Of a DNA stretch of 38,361 bases, positions 31,800-38,361 are shown in pieces. The position numbers were made by a program, and so were the translations under genes. This DNA comes from Pedobacter psychrodurus (GTDB lineage: Bacteria; Bacteroidota; Bacteroidia; Sphingobacteriales; Sphingobacteriaceae), in the NCBI RefSeq assembly GCF_004331735.1, contig NZ_SJSO01000036.1, forward strand, positions 1 through 38,361. The letters run 5' to 3'. A model generated the notes under the pieces. It ran no database searches. It was not told the origin of the DNA and saw only the letters and a list, made by a program, of their open reading frames with translations. Within the stretch, counting starts at the first letter, position 1. Each line of letters begins with the position of its first letter.

Positions 31800-32531
31800 T
31801 TAGAATGAATAACCTACTGTAAATCCTAATACACGGTTGGTATATTTGTTTGAATTAGCTCTTGAATCTTTTGGAGTTAAATCACTTAAACCTAAACCAT
31901 AGTTAGCACCCACCAAGAAACCTGAAGAGGTGCGGTAAGCTAAACCAAAGTTTGCACCGAAATCTGTACCGCTTGCATCCTTATCAGTTGCACTACCAAA
32001 ACTTAAGTCTTTATCATTACTATCGGTTTTAGTTACGCTTGTATTTGCAGTGCTGTTTACTGTAGTTGTTGTTGTAGTTCCTTTGTTTTTACCGGAAATG
32101 TTAAATCCAACATACGGACCAGCACTAATCTGCACTGCACCAGCATCACCGGTAGGGATATTAAATACCGCATTAATTGGTACTTCAATAGCCATTACAT
32201 TTGTTTTTAATGATGAAGTTGTAGTAGTTGTTATTGGGCCCGCTGTTGCTGAATTTGTACCTTCAAATTTAACACCTTTGTTCTGTAATGAAATTCCTGG
32301 TTGGATAAAAAAGTTGTTAGCCACTCCAAAATCTCCGAATGCAGTAACATTGAAACCTAAATTATTTTTTGCATTATCGTTGTACAGTGATTCATTGTCG
32401 CCACTCGAATGGATTTTTGCTAAATTAACCCCTGCCTTGATACCAAATCTAGAGGTAGCACCTGTAGTAGATTGAGCAAAAGCACCCGTTGCCAATAAAA
32501 TAACTGATGCACTTAATAGTAACTTTTTCAT
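31800..32531 (-). CDS. Outer-membrane beta-barrel protein (PorT/OmpX-like)
   Basis: A 243-residue protein with signal peptide (LLLSASVILLATGAFAQ, residues 3-19). The mature part begins with the family-typical RFGIKAGVNLAKIHSSG and continues with eight or so predicted strands. Long Thr/Ser-rich loops (TTTTTVNSTANTSVTK) are probably extracellular. It ends with RVLGFTVGYSF, a barrel C-terminus with terminal Phe. It belongs to the broad 'porin family / outer membrane beta-barrel' group (OMP_b-brl_2 type); function is structural or adhesive at best guess. It is a single gene with a 283-bp leader region in which I found no convincing promoter box. Confidence 0.88.
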   Translation of the reverse strand: MKKLLLSASVILLATGAFAQSTTGATSRFGIKAGVNLAKIHSSGDNESLYNDNAKNNLGFNVTAFGDFGVANNFFIQPGISLQNKGVKFEGTNSATAGPITTTTTSSLKTNVMAIEVPINAVFNIPTGDAGAVQISAGPYVGFNISGKNKGTTTTTTVNSTANTSVTKTDSNDKDLSFGSATDKDASGTDFGANFGLAYRTSSGFLVGANYGLGLSDLTPKDSRANSNKYTNRVLGFTVGYSF

Positions 32532-32814
32532 AATATTTTTCTTTTTGAAGAATCTTGTTTAAAAATTTCAGGCTTTAACCTGTTGTTAATTACAAGCCTC
32601 AATTCCAAAAGCTGTGCCAAAGTATCAAGTGTGTTACAATTGAGTGGCTAATGTATTGGTTTTCAGTATGATTTTTGCAACATTTAAGTGTAGGTATGAT
32701 TTAGATCAGTAGTGCTGGCAGATACGATTTACTGTATACATAACAGGAATCTGGCGCAGAATTAACAATTTTTTAAACCTGAAAGAAATAATGTCAAAAG
32801 CTAAATCCTGCAAC

Positions 32815-34074
32815 TTATGTTTTTTGAGGTTTCTTTTTTGCCGCGGGAAAAAGTACATTATTTAGGATTAAGCGATAGCCTGGCGAATTTGGGTGCAGGT
32901 TTAAATCTGTTGGCGGATCGCCTACAGCATGTTGATAATCTTCCGGATCGTGCCCGCCATAAAAAGTAAACTGGCCTTTACCAATTTCTCCGTGTAAATA
33001 CCTTACTTCTGCGGCACCTTTATTTTCGCCCAAAACAGTTACGCTTGTTTTAACTAAACTTTTTCTGAATGCTGTGGTTTGCCCCATGAAGCCTTTAATC
33101 ACCTTATCATGATCTTGGGTAAGCATGGTTGGAACGAGATCCCATTTGGCCGAAAAATCGAATAAAGTAAAGTAATCGTTGGTTTGGTTCAGTGTACGGG
33201 TTTGGGTAGCATCGATATCTGAAAATTCATAGTTCATCGGGTTGTTATCTAACTTGAAATTCTGAAAGGCCAGCGTTTTGTTAAAATCCAATTTACTTTG
33301 TGCATTTGGATCTGCGGCATCACCATCAAACATTTGGGCACAAATATCTACACCTTCGGCGGCAAGAGCAATATCAAAACTATCAGTGCCAGAGCACATG
33401 GCAAACATGAAACCCCCACCTGCACAATATTCTTTAATGTGTTTGGCAACGGCTAATTTCATCTCCGAAACCTTTTTATAGCCCAGGCGTTTAGCTAAAG
33501 TTTCCTGGTTTTTAACATCCTCCTGGTACCAGGTTGCATACCTGAAATTGGCCCAGAAGCGCCCGTACTGACCGGTAAAATCCTCATGGTGCAAGTGTAG
33601 CCAATCGTATTTGCTCAGTTTATCCTGAAGGATGTCGTCATCATAAATAACATCATATGGAATTTCGGCGTAGGTTAAAACGAGTGTAACGGCATCATCC
33701 CAAGGTAATTTGCTTTTTGGAGAGTAAACCGCAATTTTTGGTGTTTTCTCCAGCTTAACCATTTCCATATTCACAGCAGGATCGCTGATTTCGTTTAAAA
33801 GGTTAGTTACCTTACCATCGGCCATTACTTCGTATGATACACCGCGGATTTTAAGCTCATCTTCAACTGTCTTATTGTATTTAATTAAAAAACTTCCACC
33901 CCGATAGTTTAAAAGCCAATCAACCTCCAGCTGTTTGCTGATTGTCCAATAAGCAATACCGTATGCTTTAAGGTGATTTTTTTGGTCTTCATCCATGTAA
34001 ATCAACAAAGAAGAAGCCCTTAGTCCCAAAGAGCAAAGCAGGCAAATGAGCAGGATATAATATTTCTTTATCAA
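32815..34074 (-). CDS. Secreted protein with class-I-glutaminase/ThuA-like fold (often labelled 'asparagine synthetase B')
   Basis: A 419-residue protein with a signal peptide (YYILLICLLCSLGLRASS, residues 4-21). The middle (PKIAVYSPKSKLPWDDAVTL, then YDWLHLHHEDFTG, and the AGGGFMFAMCSGTDSFDIAL block) resembles the GATase1-like flavodoxin fold. CSGTD is where a nucleophile Cys could sit, and HGEIGKGQFTFYGGHDPEDY near the end resembles a ThuA-type terminal region. I see no ATP-pyrophosphatase (SGGxDS) domain or N-terminal Cys2 amidotransferase as in AsnB, and the protein is exported. The common database label is thus probably wrong. Its substrate is unknown. It is monocistronic. Confidence 0.75.
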   Translation of the reverse strand: MIKKYYILLICLLCSLGLRASSLLIYMDEDQKNHLKAYGIAYWTISKQLEVDWLLNYRGGSFLIKYNKTVEDELKIRGVSYEVMADGKVTNLLNEISDPAVNMEMVKLEKTPKIAVYSPKSKLPWDDAVTLVLTYAEIPYDVIYDDDILQDKLSKYDWLHLHHEDFTGQYGRFWANFRYATWYQEDVKNQETLAKRLGYKKVSEMKLAVAKHIKEYCAGGGFMFAMCSGTDSFDIALAAEGVDICAQMFDGDAADPNAQSKLDFNKTLAFQNFKLDNNPMNYEFSDIDATQTRTLNQTNDYFTLFDFSAKWDLVPTMLTQDHDKVIKGFMGQTTAFRKSLVKTSVTVLGENKGAAEVRYLHGEIGKGQFTFYGGHDPEDYQHAVGDPPTDLNLHPNSPGYRLILNNVLFPAAKKKPQKT

Positions 34075-34155
34075 ATCGTTATGCTTAAAACACTAAAATA
34101 CCGCATTTAAACTGTATAGAAAAATTTAATGATGTTATAAGTTATACAATTTTGT

Positions 34156-34163
34156 TATTTTTG
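34156..34163 (+). promoter_or_regulatory. -7 box of the cyclophilin gene
   Basis: TATTTTTG matches TAnnTTTG. TTA (34135-34137) sits at the -33 distance with an 18-bp gap in place of TTG. The ATG is at 34230, leaving a leader of about 60 nt. Confidence 0.5.
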
Positions 34164-34229
34164 CCCTCTACTAAAAAAACAGGAAAGTTTTTTAGGTGAA
34201 CAAAATTTAAAATTAGTACCGATATTGAT

Positions 34230-34691
34230 ATGAGTAAAGCAATAATAAAAACAGAAAAAGGCGATATGACCGTAGAATTCTACGACAATGATGCGCCGAA
34301 AGCCGTTGCAAACTTTAAAAAATTAGCTAAAGAAGGCTTTTATGATGGTATAACTTTTCACCGTGTAATTCCTAACTTTATGGTTCAGGGTGGATGCCCA
34401 AATTCAAAAGATCCGGCTAAAGCACATTTAGCAGGTACTGGTGGCCCAGGTTATAAAATTGATTGCGAATTAGACGGAGAAAATCAATTTCACGATCGTG
34501 GTGTTTTATCTATGGCTCACGCTGGCCGAAACACTGGTGGTTCACAGTTTTTTATCTGCCATAGCAGAACAAATACCGCTCATTTAGACCGTAACCATAC
34601 TTGTTTTGGTAAAGTTGTTGAGAATGTAGACCTTGTTGATGATATTCGTCAGGGTGATAAAATTTTGAACGTTGAAGTTTTAGAAGATTAA
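34230..34691 (+). CDS. Cyclophilin-type peptidyl-prolyl isomerase
   Basis: A 153-residue cytosolic cyclophilin; no signal peptide. Active-site elements: FHRVIPNFMVQGGCP (catalytic Arg of FHR, Phe, Gln), then AGRNTGGSQFFICH, and AHLDRNHTCFGKV, where the Trp common in eukaryotic cyclophilins is His as in many bacterial forms. The loop GCPNSKDPAKAHLAGTGGPG matches small bacterial PpiB-like proteins. It speeds cis-trans isomerisation of X-Pro bonds during folding. The following 150-bp spacer is filled with inverted heptamer repeats. Confidence 0.94.
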   Translation: MSKAIIKTEKGDMTVEFYDNDAPKAVANFKKLAKEGFYDGITFHRVIPNFMVQGGCPNSKDPAKAHLAGTGGPGYKIDCELDGENQFHDRGVLSMAHAGRNTGGSQFFICHSRTNTAHLDRNHTCFGKVVENVDLVDDIRQGDKILNVEVLED

Positions 34692-34697
34692 AAATAG

Positions 34698-34836
34698 ATG
34701 TGAGATTTGAGACATTAGATTTGAGATTTGATTTCTCTGATTGATGCTCCTATCTCATTTAATAATTGAACAAAGAGTTTTAGTTATTTGATTTGAGTGA
34801 TTCTCATATCTCATATCTCGAATCTCATATCTCAAA
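34698..34836. repeat. Two facing arrays of period-7 repeats
   Basis: Left array (34702-34736) reads GAGATTT, GAGACAT, TAGATTT, GAGATTT. Right array (34802-34834) reads CTCATAT, CTCATAT, CTCGAAT, CTCATAT, CTCAAAA. The two are inverted relative to each other and can fold together imperfectly. The right array ends 9 bp before the DUF5606 start codon. Confidence 0.7.
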
Positions 34837-34842
34837 AAAAAT

Positions 34843-35385
34843 ATGAATTTAAGAGGAATTGTTGCCGTATCTGGCAGACCAGGTTTATTTAAACTGGTTG
34901 GACAAAATAAAGTAGGTTACATTTTAGAGGGCTTAGATGCTCAAAAAACGAAAGTTGTAGCCAATATCACCAACACAAAATTAGCTTCGTTAGAAGATAT
35001 TACCGTGTATGGTGAAGATGAAGAAATTAAATTGGCCGATATTTTTGCTAAAATTTCTGCAAAAGGATCTACTCCAGATTTGAAAGGTGATTTGCGTGCT
35101 TATTTCCTTGAAGTAGCACCAGGTCACGATCAGGAGAAAGTTTATGCTTCTGATATGAAGAAAATTATCACTTGGTATAACCTGTTAAAAGATCTGCCTT
35201 TGTTTACTGAAGAAACTCCAGAAACTCCAGGTACACCAGCAGAGGTTAAGTTATCAGAAGAAAAAGCAGCTTCAGATAAAAAACAAAAAGCTACAGGATC
35301 TAAATCATCAGCAAATGCTAAAGCAACTACTAAAACTTCAGCTCCAGCAAAAAAAGCAAGCATGACCAGTAAAAAAGGCGTTTAA
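34843..35385 (+). CDS. DUF5606 domain protein with basic Ala/Lys/Ser tail
   Basis: A 180-residue protein. Residues 1-118 are the Bacteroidota-specific DUF5606 region: MNLRGIVAVSGRPGLFKLVG, then LASLEDITVYGEDEEIKLAD, and a helical DQEKVYASDMKKIITWYNLL. Residues 125-180 are low complexity: a Pro/Glu/Thr stretch (EETPETPGTPAEVK), then Lys/Ala/Ser/Thr-rich sequence (KATTKTSAPAKKASMTSKKG) resembling histone-H1-like tails. The function of the domain is not established. The tail could bind nucleic acid or be a flexible tether. Position: 150 bp after cyclophilin, with heptamer repeats up to 9 bp from the ATG; a terminator follows. Confidence 0.85.
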   Translation: MNLRGIVAVSGRPGLFKLVGQNKVGYILEGLDAQKTKVVANITNTKLASLEDITVYGEDEEIKLADIFAKISAKGSTPDLKGDLRAYFLEVAPGHDQEKVYASDMKKIITWYNLLKDLPLFTEETPETPGTPAEVKLSEEKAASDKKQKATGSKSSANAKATTKTSAPAKKASMTSKKGV

Positions 35386-35408
35386 GCTTTATTTACTGAA
35401 ATTATAGG

Positions 35409-35438
35409 AACACCAGGCAATTTGTCTGGTGTTTTTTT
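35409..35438 (+). terminator. Intrinsic terminator after DUF5606 gene
   Basis: AACACCAG (35409-35416) pairs with CTGGTGTT (35426-35433), followed by a run of T to 35438. It also lies just beyond the stop of the leftward 42-residue ORF (35445). Confidence 0.88.
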
Positions 35439-35444
35439 GTGTAT

Positions 35445-35573
35445 TTAATCTAAAAAATAATAAAGCAAGGCTACAATAACCAATGATGCAATAATGCTGA
35501 TCCACAGGTATTTATTGTTGCCGTTCGGATTGCTTTTATATCTATACTCCCGTTTATATTTATCTAGTAACAT
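35445..35573 (-). CDS. 42-residue single-helix membrane protein
   Basis: ATG at 35571-35573, stop at 35445-35447. The N-terminal half is basic and polar (MLLDKYKREYRYKSNPNGNN); the C-terminal half is one hydrophobic helix (KYLWISIIASLVIVALLYYF) ending LD. This is a clean positive-inside small membrane protein layout, with normal codon use, and it fills exactly the space between a terminator and the rlmH gene. It is too short for usual gene-length cut-offs. The family is not recognised. It may be co-transcribed with rlmH, whose stop is 74 bp upstream on the same strand. Confidence 0.6.
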   Translation of the reverse strand: MLLDKYKREYRYKSNPNGNNKYLWISIIASLVIVALLYYFLD

Positions 35574-35646
35574 CGTTTCTTTTATTTAATGATGATTTTT
35601 ATCTTGTTTTTCCATATCCCATTCCCCATTAACCATTTTCCATTTC

Positions 35647-36120
35647 TTAAGCATGATGATAAGGTTCGCCCTTTAAAATGCTAAATCCCCGGTAAAGCTG
35701 CTCTACAAAAAACAACCTGATCATCTGGTGCGAAAAGGTCATATCAGACAGGGAAATTAAACCATTTGCTCTTTTGTAAATGGTTTCATCAAATCCGTAA
35801 GGGCCGCCAATAATAAAAATTAAATGCTGCACACTGCCGATCATCTGTTTATTTAAGTAGTTAGAAAATGCTATTGAAGAATATTTTTTCCCTTTTTCAT
35901 CCAACAAAATAACAACATCACCATTATTAATTTGTTTGTGCAGCAGTTCTGCCTCCTTTGCCTTTTGCTGCGCTTCGCTAAGGTTTTTAACATTTTTTAC
36001 ATCTGGCAAAGCCACAAAACTAAAGTTAATATAATGCTTTAAACGGTTGATGTATTTATCAATTCCTTCAATTAGATATTTATCTTCTGTTTTGCCAATG
36101 GCGATCAGTGTAATCTTCAT
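35647..36120 (-). CDS. rlmH: 23S rRNA (pseudouridine-1915-N3)-methyltransferase
   Basis: A 157-residue SPOUT methyltransferase, standard length for RlmH. MKITLIAIGKTEDKYL starts the fold. The knot region holds the SAM site: LIFIIGGPYGFDETIYKRA (about residues 101-119) and LSDMTFSHQMIRLFFVEQLY (123-142), ending in the family-typical RGFSILKGEPYHHA. It methylates N3 of pseudouridine 1915 in helix 69 of 23S rRNA on assembled ribosomes. It is divergent from the MutS-like gene; the two start codons are 113 bp apart using the later MutS start. Confidence 0.96.
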   Translation of the reverse strand: MKITLIAIGKTEDKYLIEGIDKYINRLKHYINFSFVALPDVKNVKNLSEAQQKAKEAELLHKQINNGDVVILLDEKGKKYSSIAFSNYLNKQMIGSVQHLIFIIGGPYGFDETIYKRANGLISLSDMTFSHQMIRLFFVEQLYRGFSILKGEPYHHA

Positions 36121-36233
36121 TTAATATTTTGCCTATCTTTAGAATTTCGAGATTCAAACTTAGAGAAAATTGTAACAAAAAAGACAATCTATCGATCTTA
36201 TACCTTCGAAAATATATACACCGAAGCGATATC

Positions 36234-38048
36234 ATGTTAAAACAACAAACAGAAATAATAGCCGATTACGACCAGAAAATTAAACAGGTTACCGCTGATA
36301 TAGCGCAGACTAAAAAAATAATAGATCAACTTTCGTTCATGCGGATCGGCTTGTTCCTGGTCGAAATTTTACTTTTTATCCTACTGGTACGCTCTGCTGA
36401 TGATGATTTACGCACGTTAATTCAGCTTGGATTATTGATGCCGGTAATCGCCTTTGCCTTTATTGTACGGAGGCAAAGCAGGCTGGATCGCGAAATCGAT
36501 TATAAAAAACAACTCTTATGGGTTTACCAGAATGAGTGGAATGTGTTAAATGGAACAGCAAATGGCTACGATCATGGTCAAGCTTTCGAATCTGAACTGC
36601 ATCCCTATACTTCCGACCTTGATATTTTCGGAAGCGCATCTCTGTTTGCACTGATCAACCGTTGTAGTACCCAAAGCGGAAATAACATCCTGGCTAAAAA
36701 TTTCGCGGAAAAATCAACCAGAGATAAGATATTACGCCGTCAGGAAGCGATAATAGAGATAAAAGATAAGATAGCAGAAACTTATAGCTTCAGGGCTAAT
36801 CTGCATGGTTACGACCCCGAGAAAATAGAGCAGATTAAAATACAACTTAAACAGCAATTGGGAGCGCAATTGGGATTTGTAAAGAGTAAGTTTTTAAGAT
36901 TTTATGTTAAACTCGTGCCTTATATTTCCATCGCATTGATTTTGGCCGCTGTTTTTGTTAGCGGGGTTTTTTGGAAGGTGCTGGCACTGCTGTTTGTAAT
37001 CCATACAGGCTGGAACGTACTATTAAACGCGAAAATTAATAAAGTTTTTTATTGTTTCGGTGGAAGTTCGAATTTGTTAAATGGTTACGCCAGTGCTATT
37101 TTATGGACGGAGAATCAAAGCTGGAAAAGTGCGTATACTTTGAGTTTATTGGACTCAAAAATCCCGGTAAGTAAAGAAATTAAGGCACTGTCTAAAATTA
37201 TCCAGAATTTTGATGCCAGGCTGAATCTCCTGGTTGGAGGTATTTTAAATGCGCTTTTGCTTTGGGATTTAAAATGCTGCATCAGTTTAGACATTTGGTA
37301 TAAATCTTCATCAAAGGATGTGATTTCGGCCCTTGGCCATTTAGGCGATTTTGAAGAGCTGATTTCGTTGGCCACAACGGCCTATAACCAACCAGATTGG
37401 GCTTTTCCCTTGCTTACCGATCAGTTAGCATTAGCCACCACTCATATTGGTCACCCACTTATTAAGGAGCAAATAAGGGTGAATAACGATTTTCATTTGG
37501 AAGCAAAACCAACTGTAGATATTATAACAGGCTCTAACATGGCGGGTAAAAGTACTTTTCTACGTACTTTGGGTATTAATATGGTATTGGCTTATGCCGG
37601 TGCGCCGGTTTGTGCCAAAGCCATGCAATTATCTGTTTTTTCGATCAATACCTATATGCGGATTAAAGATTCGCTAAACGAAAGTACCTCTACCTTTAAA
37701 GCCGAGTTAAACCGGCTGAAAATGATCTTAGATAATGTAGTTAAAGACAAAGATACTTTTGTATTGATTGACGAAATGCTGCGCGGTACAAACAGTCGGG
37801 ATAAATATTTAGGGTCGAAGGTTTTTGTGCAGAAGTTGATTACTGAAAAAACACCTGCGCTTTTTGCTACCCACGATTTACAATTAGCAGATCTGATTGT
37901 AGATTACCCCGAAACCGTCCGTAATTTTCATTTCGATATACAGATTACCGAAGGCGAAATGAAGTTTGATTATTTATTGAAGCAAGGGCCTTGTAAAACC
38001 TTTAATGCTGCAATTTTATTGAAGGAAATTGGTTTAACCTTGGATTAA
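36234..38048 (+). CDS. Membrane-anchored MutS-like ATPase
   Basis: I start at the ATG at 36234 (MLKQQTEIIADYD), giving 604 residues; the frame is open to 36129, but the first 35 codons lie in the divergent promoter region. Domain order: coiled-coil start (residues 1-32), two membrane helices (36-53, 61-79), a helical core with another paired hydrophobic stretch (about 222-262, VPYISIALILAAVFVSGVFW), then the MutS ABC-type ATPase: Walker A GSNMAGKST (433-441), Walker B FVLIDEMLRGT (Asp513, Glu514), and the ATHDL switch. Mismatch-binding, connector and Smr domains are absent. Its role is unknown; DNA repair is not assured for a membrane protein. Confidence 0.85.
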   Translation: MLKQQTEIIADYDQKIKQVTADIAQTKKIIDQLSFMRIGLFLVEILLFILLVRSADDDLRTLIQLGLLMPVIAFAFIVRRQSRLDREIDYKKQLLWVYQNEWNVLNGTANGYDHGQAFESELHPYTSDLDIFGSASLFALINRCSTQSGNNILAKNFAEKSTRDKILRRQEAIIEIKDKIAETYSFRANLHGYDPEKIEQIKIQLKQQLGAQLGFVKSKFLRFYVKLVPYISIALILAAVFVSGVFWKVLALLFVIHTGWNVLLNAKINKVFYCFGGSSNLLNGYASAILWTENQSWKSAYTLSLLDSKIPVSKEIKALSKIIQNFDARLNLLVGGILNALLLWDLKCCISLDIWYKSSSKDVISALGHLGDFEELISLATTAYNQPDWAFPLLTDQLALATTHIGHPLIKEQIRVNNDFHLEAKPTVDIITGSNMAGKSTFLRTLGINMVLAYAGAPVCAKAMQLSVFSINTYMRIKDSLNESTSTFKAELNRLKMILDNVVKDKDTFVLIDEMLRGTNSRDKYLGSKVFVQKLITEKTPALFATHDLQLADLIVDYPETVRNFHFDIQITEGEMKFDYLLKQGPCKTFNAAILLKEIGLTLD

Positions 38049-38066
38049 GCCTTAGTGGAATTTTGT

Positions 38067-38160
38067 GGGGGCTGACTAAAAAGGTATATTGCTAATTTGG
38101 TCAGCCTTCCTTTTTCTATAGCTATAGAAGCTATAGAATATCTTGCCGAACTTATTTTGT
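38067..38160 (-). mobile_element. Probable terminal region of the IS1182-type element
   Basis: GGGGGCTGACTAAAAAGG (from 38067) resembles the GGGGCTGTC-type ends of IS1182-family elements and is 19 bp past the MutS-like stop. GGCTGAC (38070-38076) pairs with GTCAGCC (38100-38106). TTCTATAGC (38114-38122) pairs with GCTATAGAA (38130-38138), a 9-bp hairpin between the transposase stop and the element end. The other end is outside the window. Confidence 0.55.
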
Positions 38161-38206
38161 TGAATACCTTTTGATTGACTACACAAGAAATAGGGTTTAA
38201 AAAGGC

Positions 38207-38361
38207 TTACACAGCCGTTTTCTCTTGTTTGATCTGAAGTTTTCTAAGGTTATGCGCCATCGCAACCAGACTAAACTCTGTTTCCACTTTTTTTAATCCA
38301 CGAAGATGGAATCTTCTAAACCCCATGTTATGTTTGATGTCGCCAAAGCAGCTTTCTATTT
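38207..38361 (-). mobile_element. IS1182-family transposase, C-terminal part (cut by window edge)
   Basis: The minus-strand frame entering from the right edge stops at 38207-38209. It encodes ...ESCFGDIKHNMGFRRFHLRG, then LKKVETEFSLVAMAHNLRKL and ends KQEKTAV. E-x-x-FG-x-IK-x-N-x-GFRRF followed by AHNLRKL is the C-terminal signature of DDE transposases of the IS1182 group (DDE_Tnp_1 type), including the last catalytic Glu. The frame is intact within the window. Insertion 3' of the MutS-like gene leaves that gene's stop untouched. Confidence 0.88.

Noticed and set aside
32532..32814. Promoter TACTTTGG upstream of the beta-barrel gene
   Set aside because: The box has the wrong spacing inside (TA-C-TTTG) and the nearest TTG is only about 14 bp away, so it does not meet the consensus.
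36129..36233. Upstream start for the MutS-like ATPase
   Set aside because: The first 35 codons overlap the divergent spacer with rlmH and do not resemble the family; the ATG at 36234 leads straight into the coiled coil.

Overview
The window looks like chromosome from a Sphingobacteriaceae member close to Pedobacter (phylum Bacteroidota). This rests on the AT-rich composition, the putative porin, DUF5606 and PorT-like barrel families, the near absence of strong Shine-Dalgarno sequences, and several promoters of the Bacteroidota type (TTG, 17-18 bp, TAnnTTTG). It is bounded by mobile DNA: the C-terminus of an IS3-family transposase at the left edge and the C-terminus of an IS1182-type transposase, with its element end, at the right edge. 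No rRNA, tRNA, CRISPR array or phage module was seen.

Layout. 0.4-2.9 kb: DUF1801 protein, small HTH regulator, secreted Gfo/Idh/MocA oxidoreductase. 3.2-5.6 kb: soluble PAS histidine kinase, NarL-type response regulator, ECF sigma factor. 6.2-7.4 kb: exonuclease III and a stand-alone PAS protein, convergent. 7.5-12.9 kb, minus strand: acyl-CoA carboxylase beta subunit, MFS transporter, outer-membrane protein, GNAT acetyltransferase, M42 aminopeptidase and a small membrane protein, ending in a 20-bp perfect terminator palindrome. 12.9-13.6 kb: a gene-free array of structured repeats. 13.7-16.5 kb: small secreted protein, SulP anion transporter and beta-carbonic anhydrase, probably a bicarbonate uptake and hydration unit. 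16.5-20.1 kb, minus strand: hydrophilic protein, sulfatase, 1-pyrroline-5-carboxylate dehydrogenase.

20.4-25.7 kb, minus strand, is the most distinctive locus: seven tightly coupled genes for a FAD oxidoreductase, SAM methyltransferase, type III polyketide synthase, hotdog dehydratase, FabF-like ketosynthase, acyl carrier protein and phosphopantetheinyl transferase. It reads as a self-contained pathway in which a dedicated acyl chain is built on its own carrier protein, passed to the type III PKS, and the resulting ring is methylated and oxidised. A phenolic lipid or alkylquinone-like product is inferred, not shown. A fatty acid hydroxylase (sterol desaturase) gene follows between two repeat-rich spacers.

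27.9-38 kb is mostly housekeeping: lpxK, purine nucleoside phosphorylase and a putative porin in one operon; a beta-barrel protein; a secreted protein often labelled 'asparagine synthetase B'; cyclophilin; DUF5606; a 42-residue membrane protein; rlmH; and a membrane-anchored MutS-like ATPase.

The spacers carry at least three repeat classes: a structured element (outer GC stem, paired AGCG motifs, variable inner stem) in about seven copies and both orientations; a second element built around GCGCTCGTTTC; and short degenerate tandem repeats of period 7 or 9, one of which has become the C-terminal codons of the GNAT gene.
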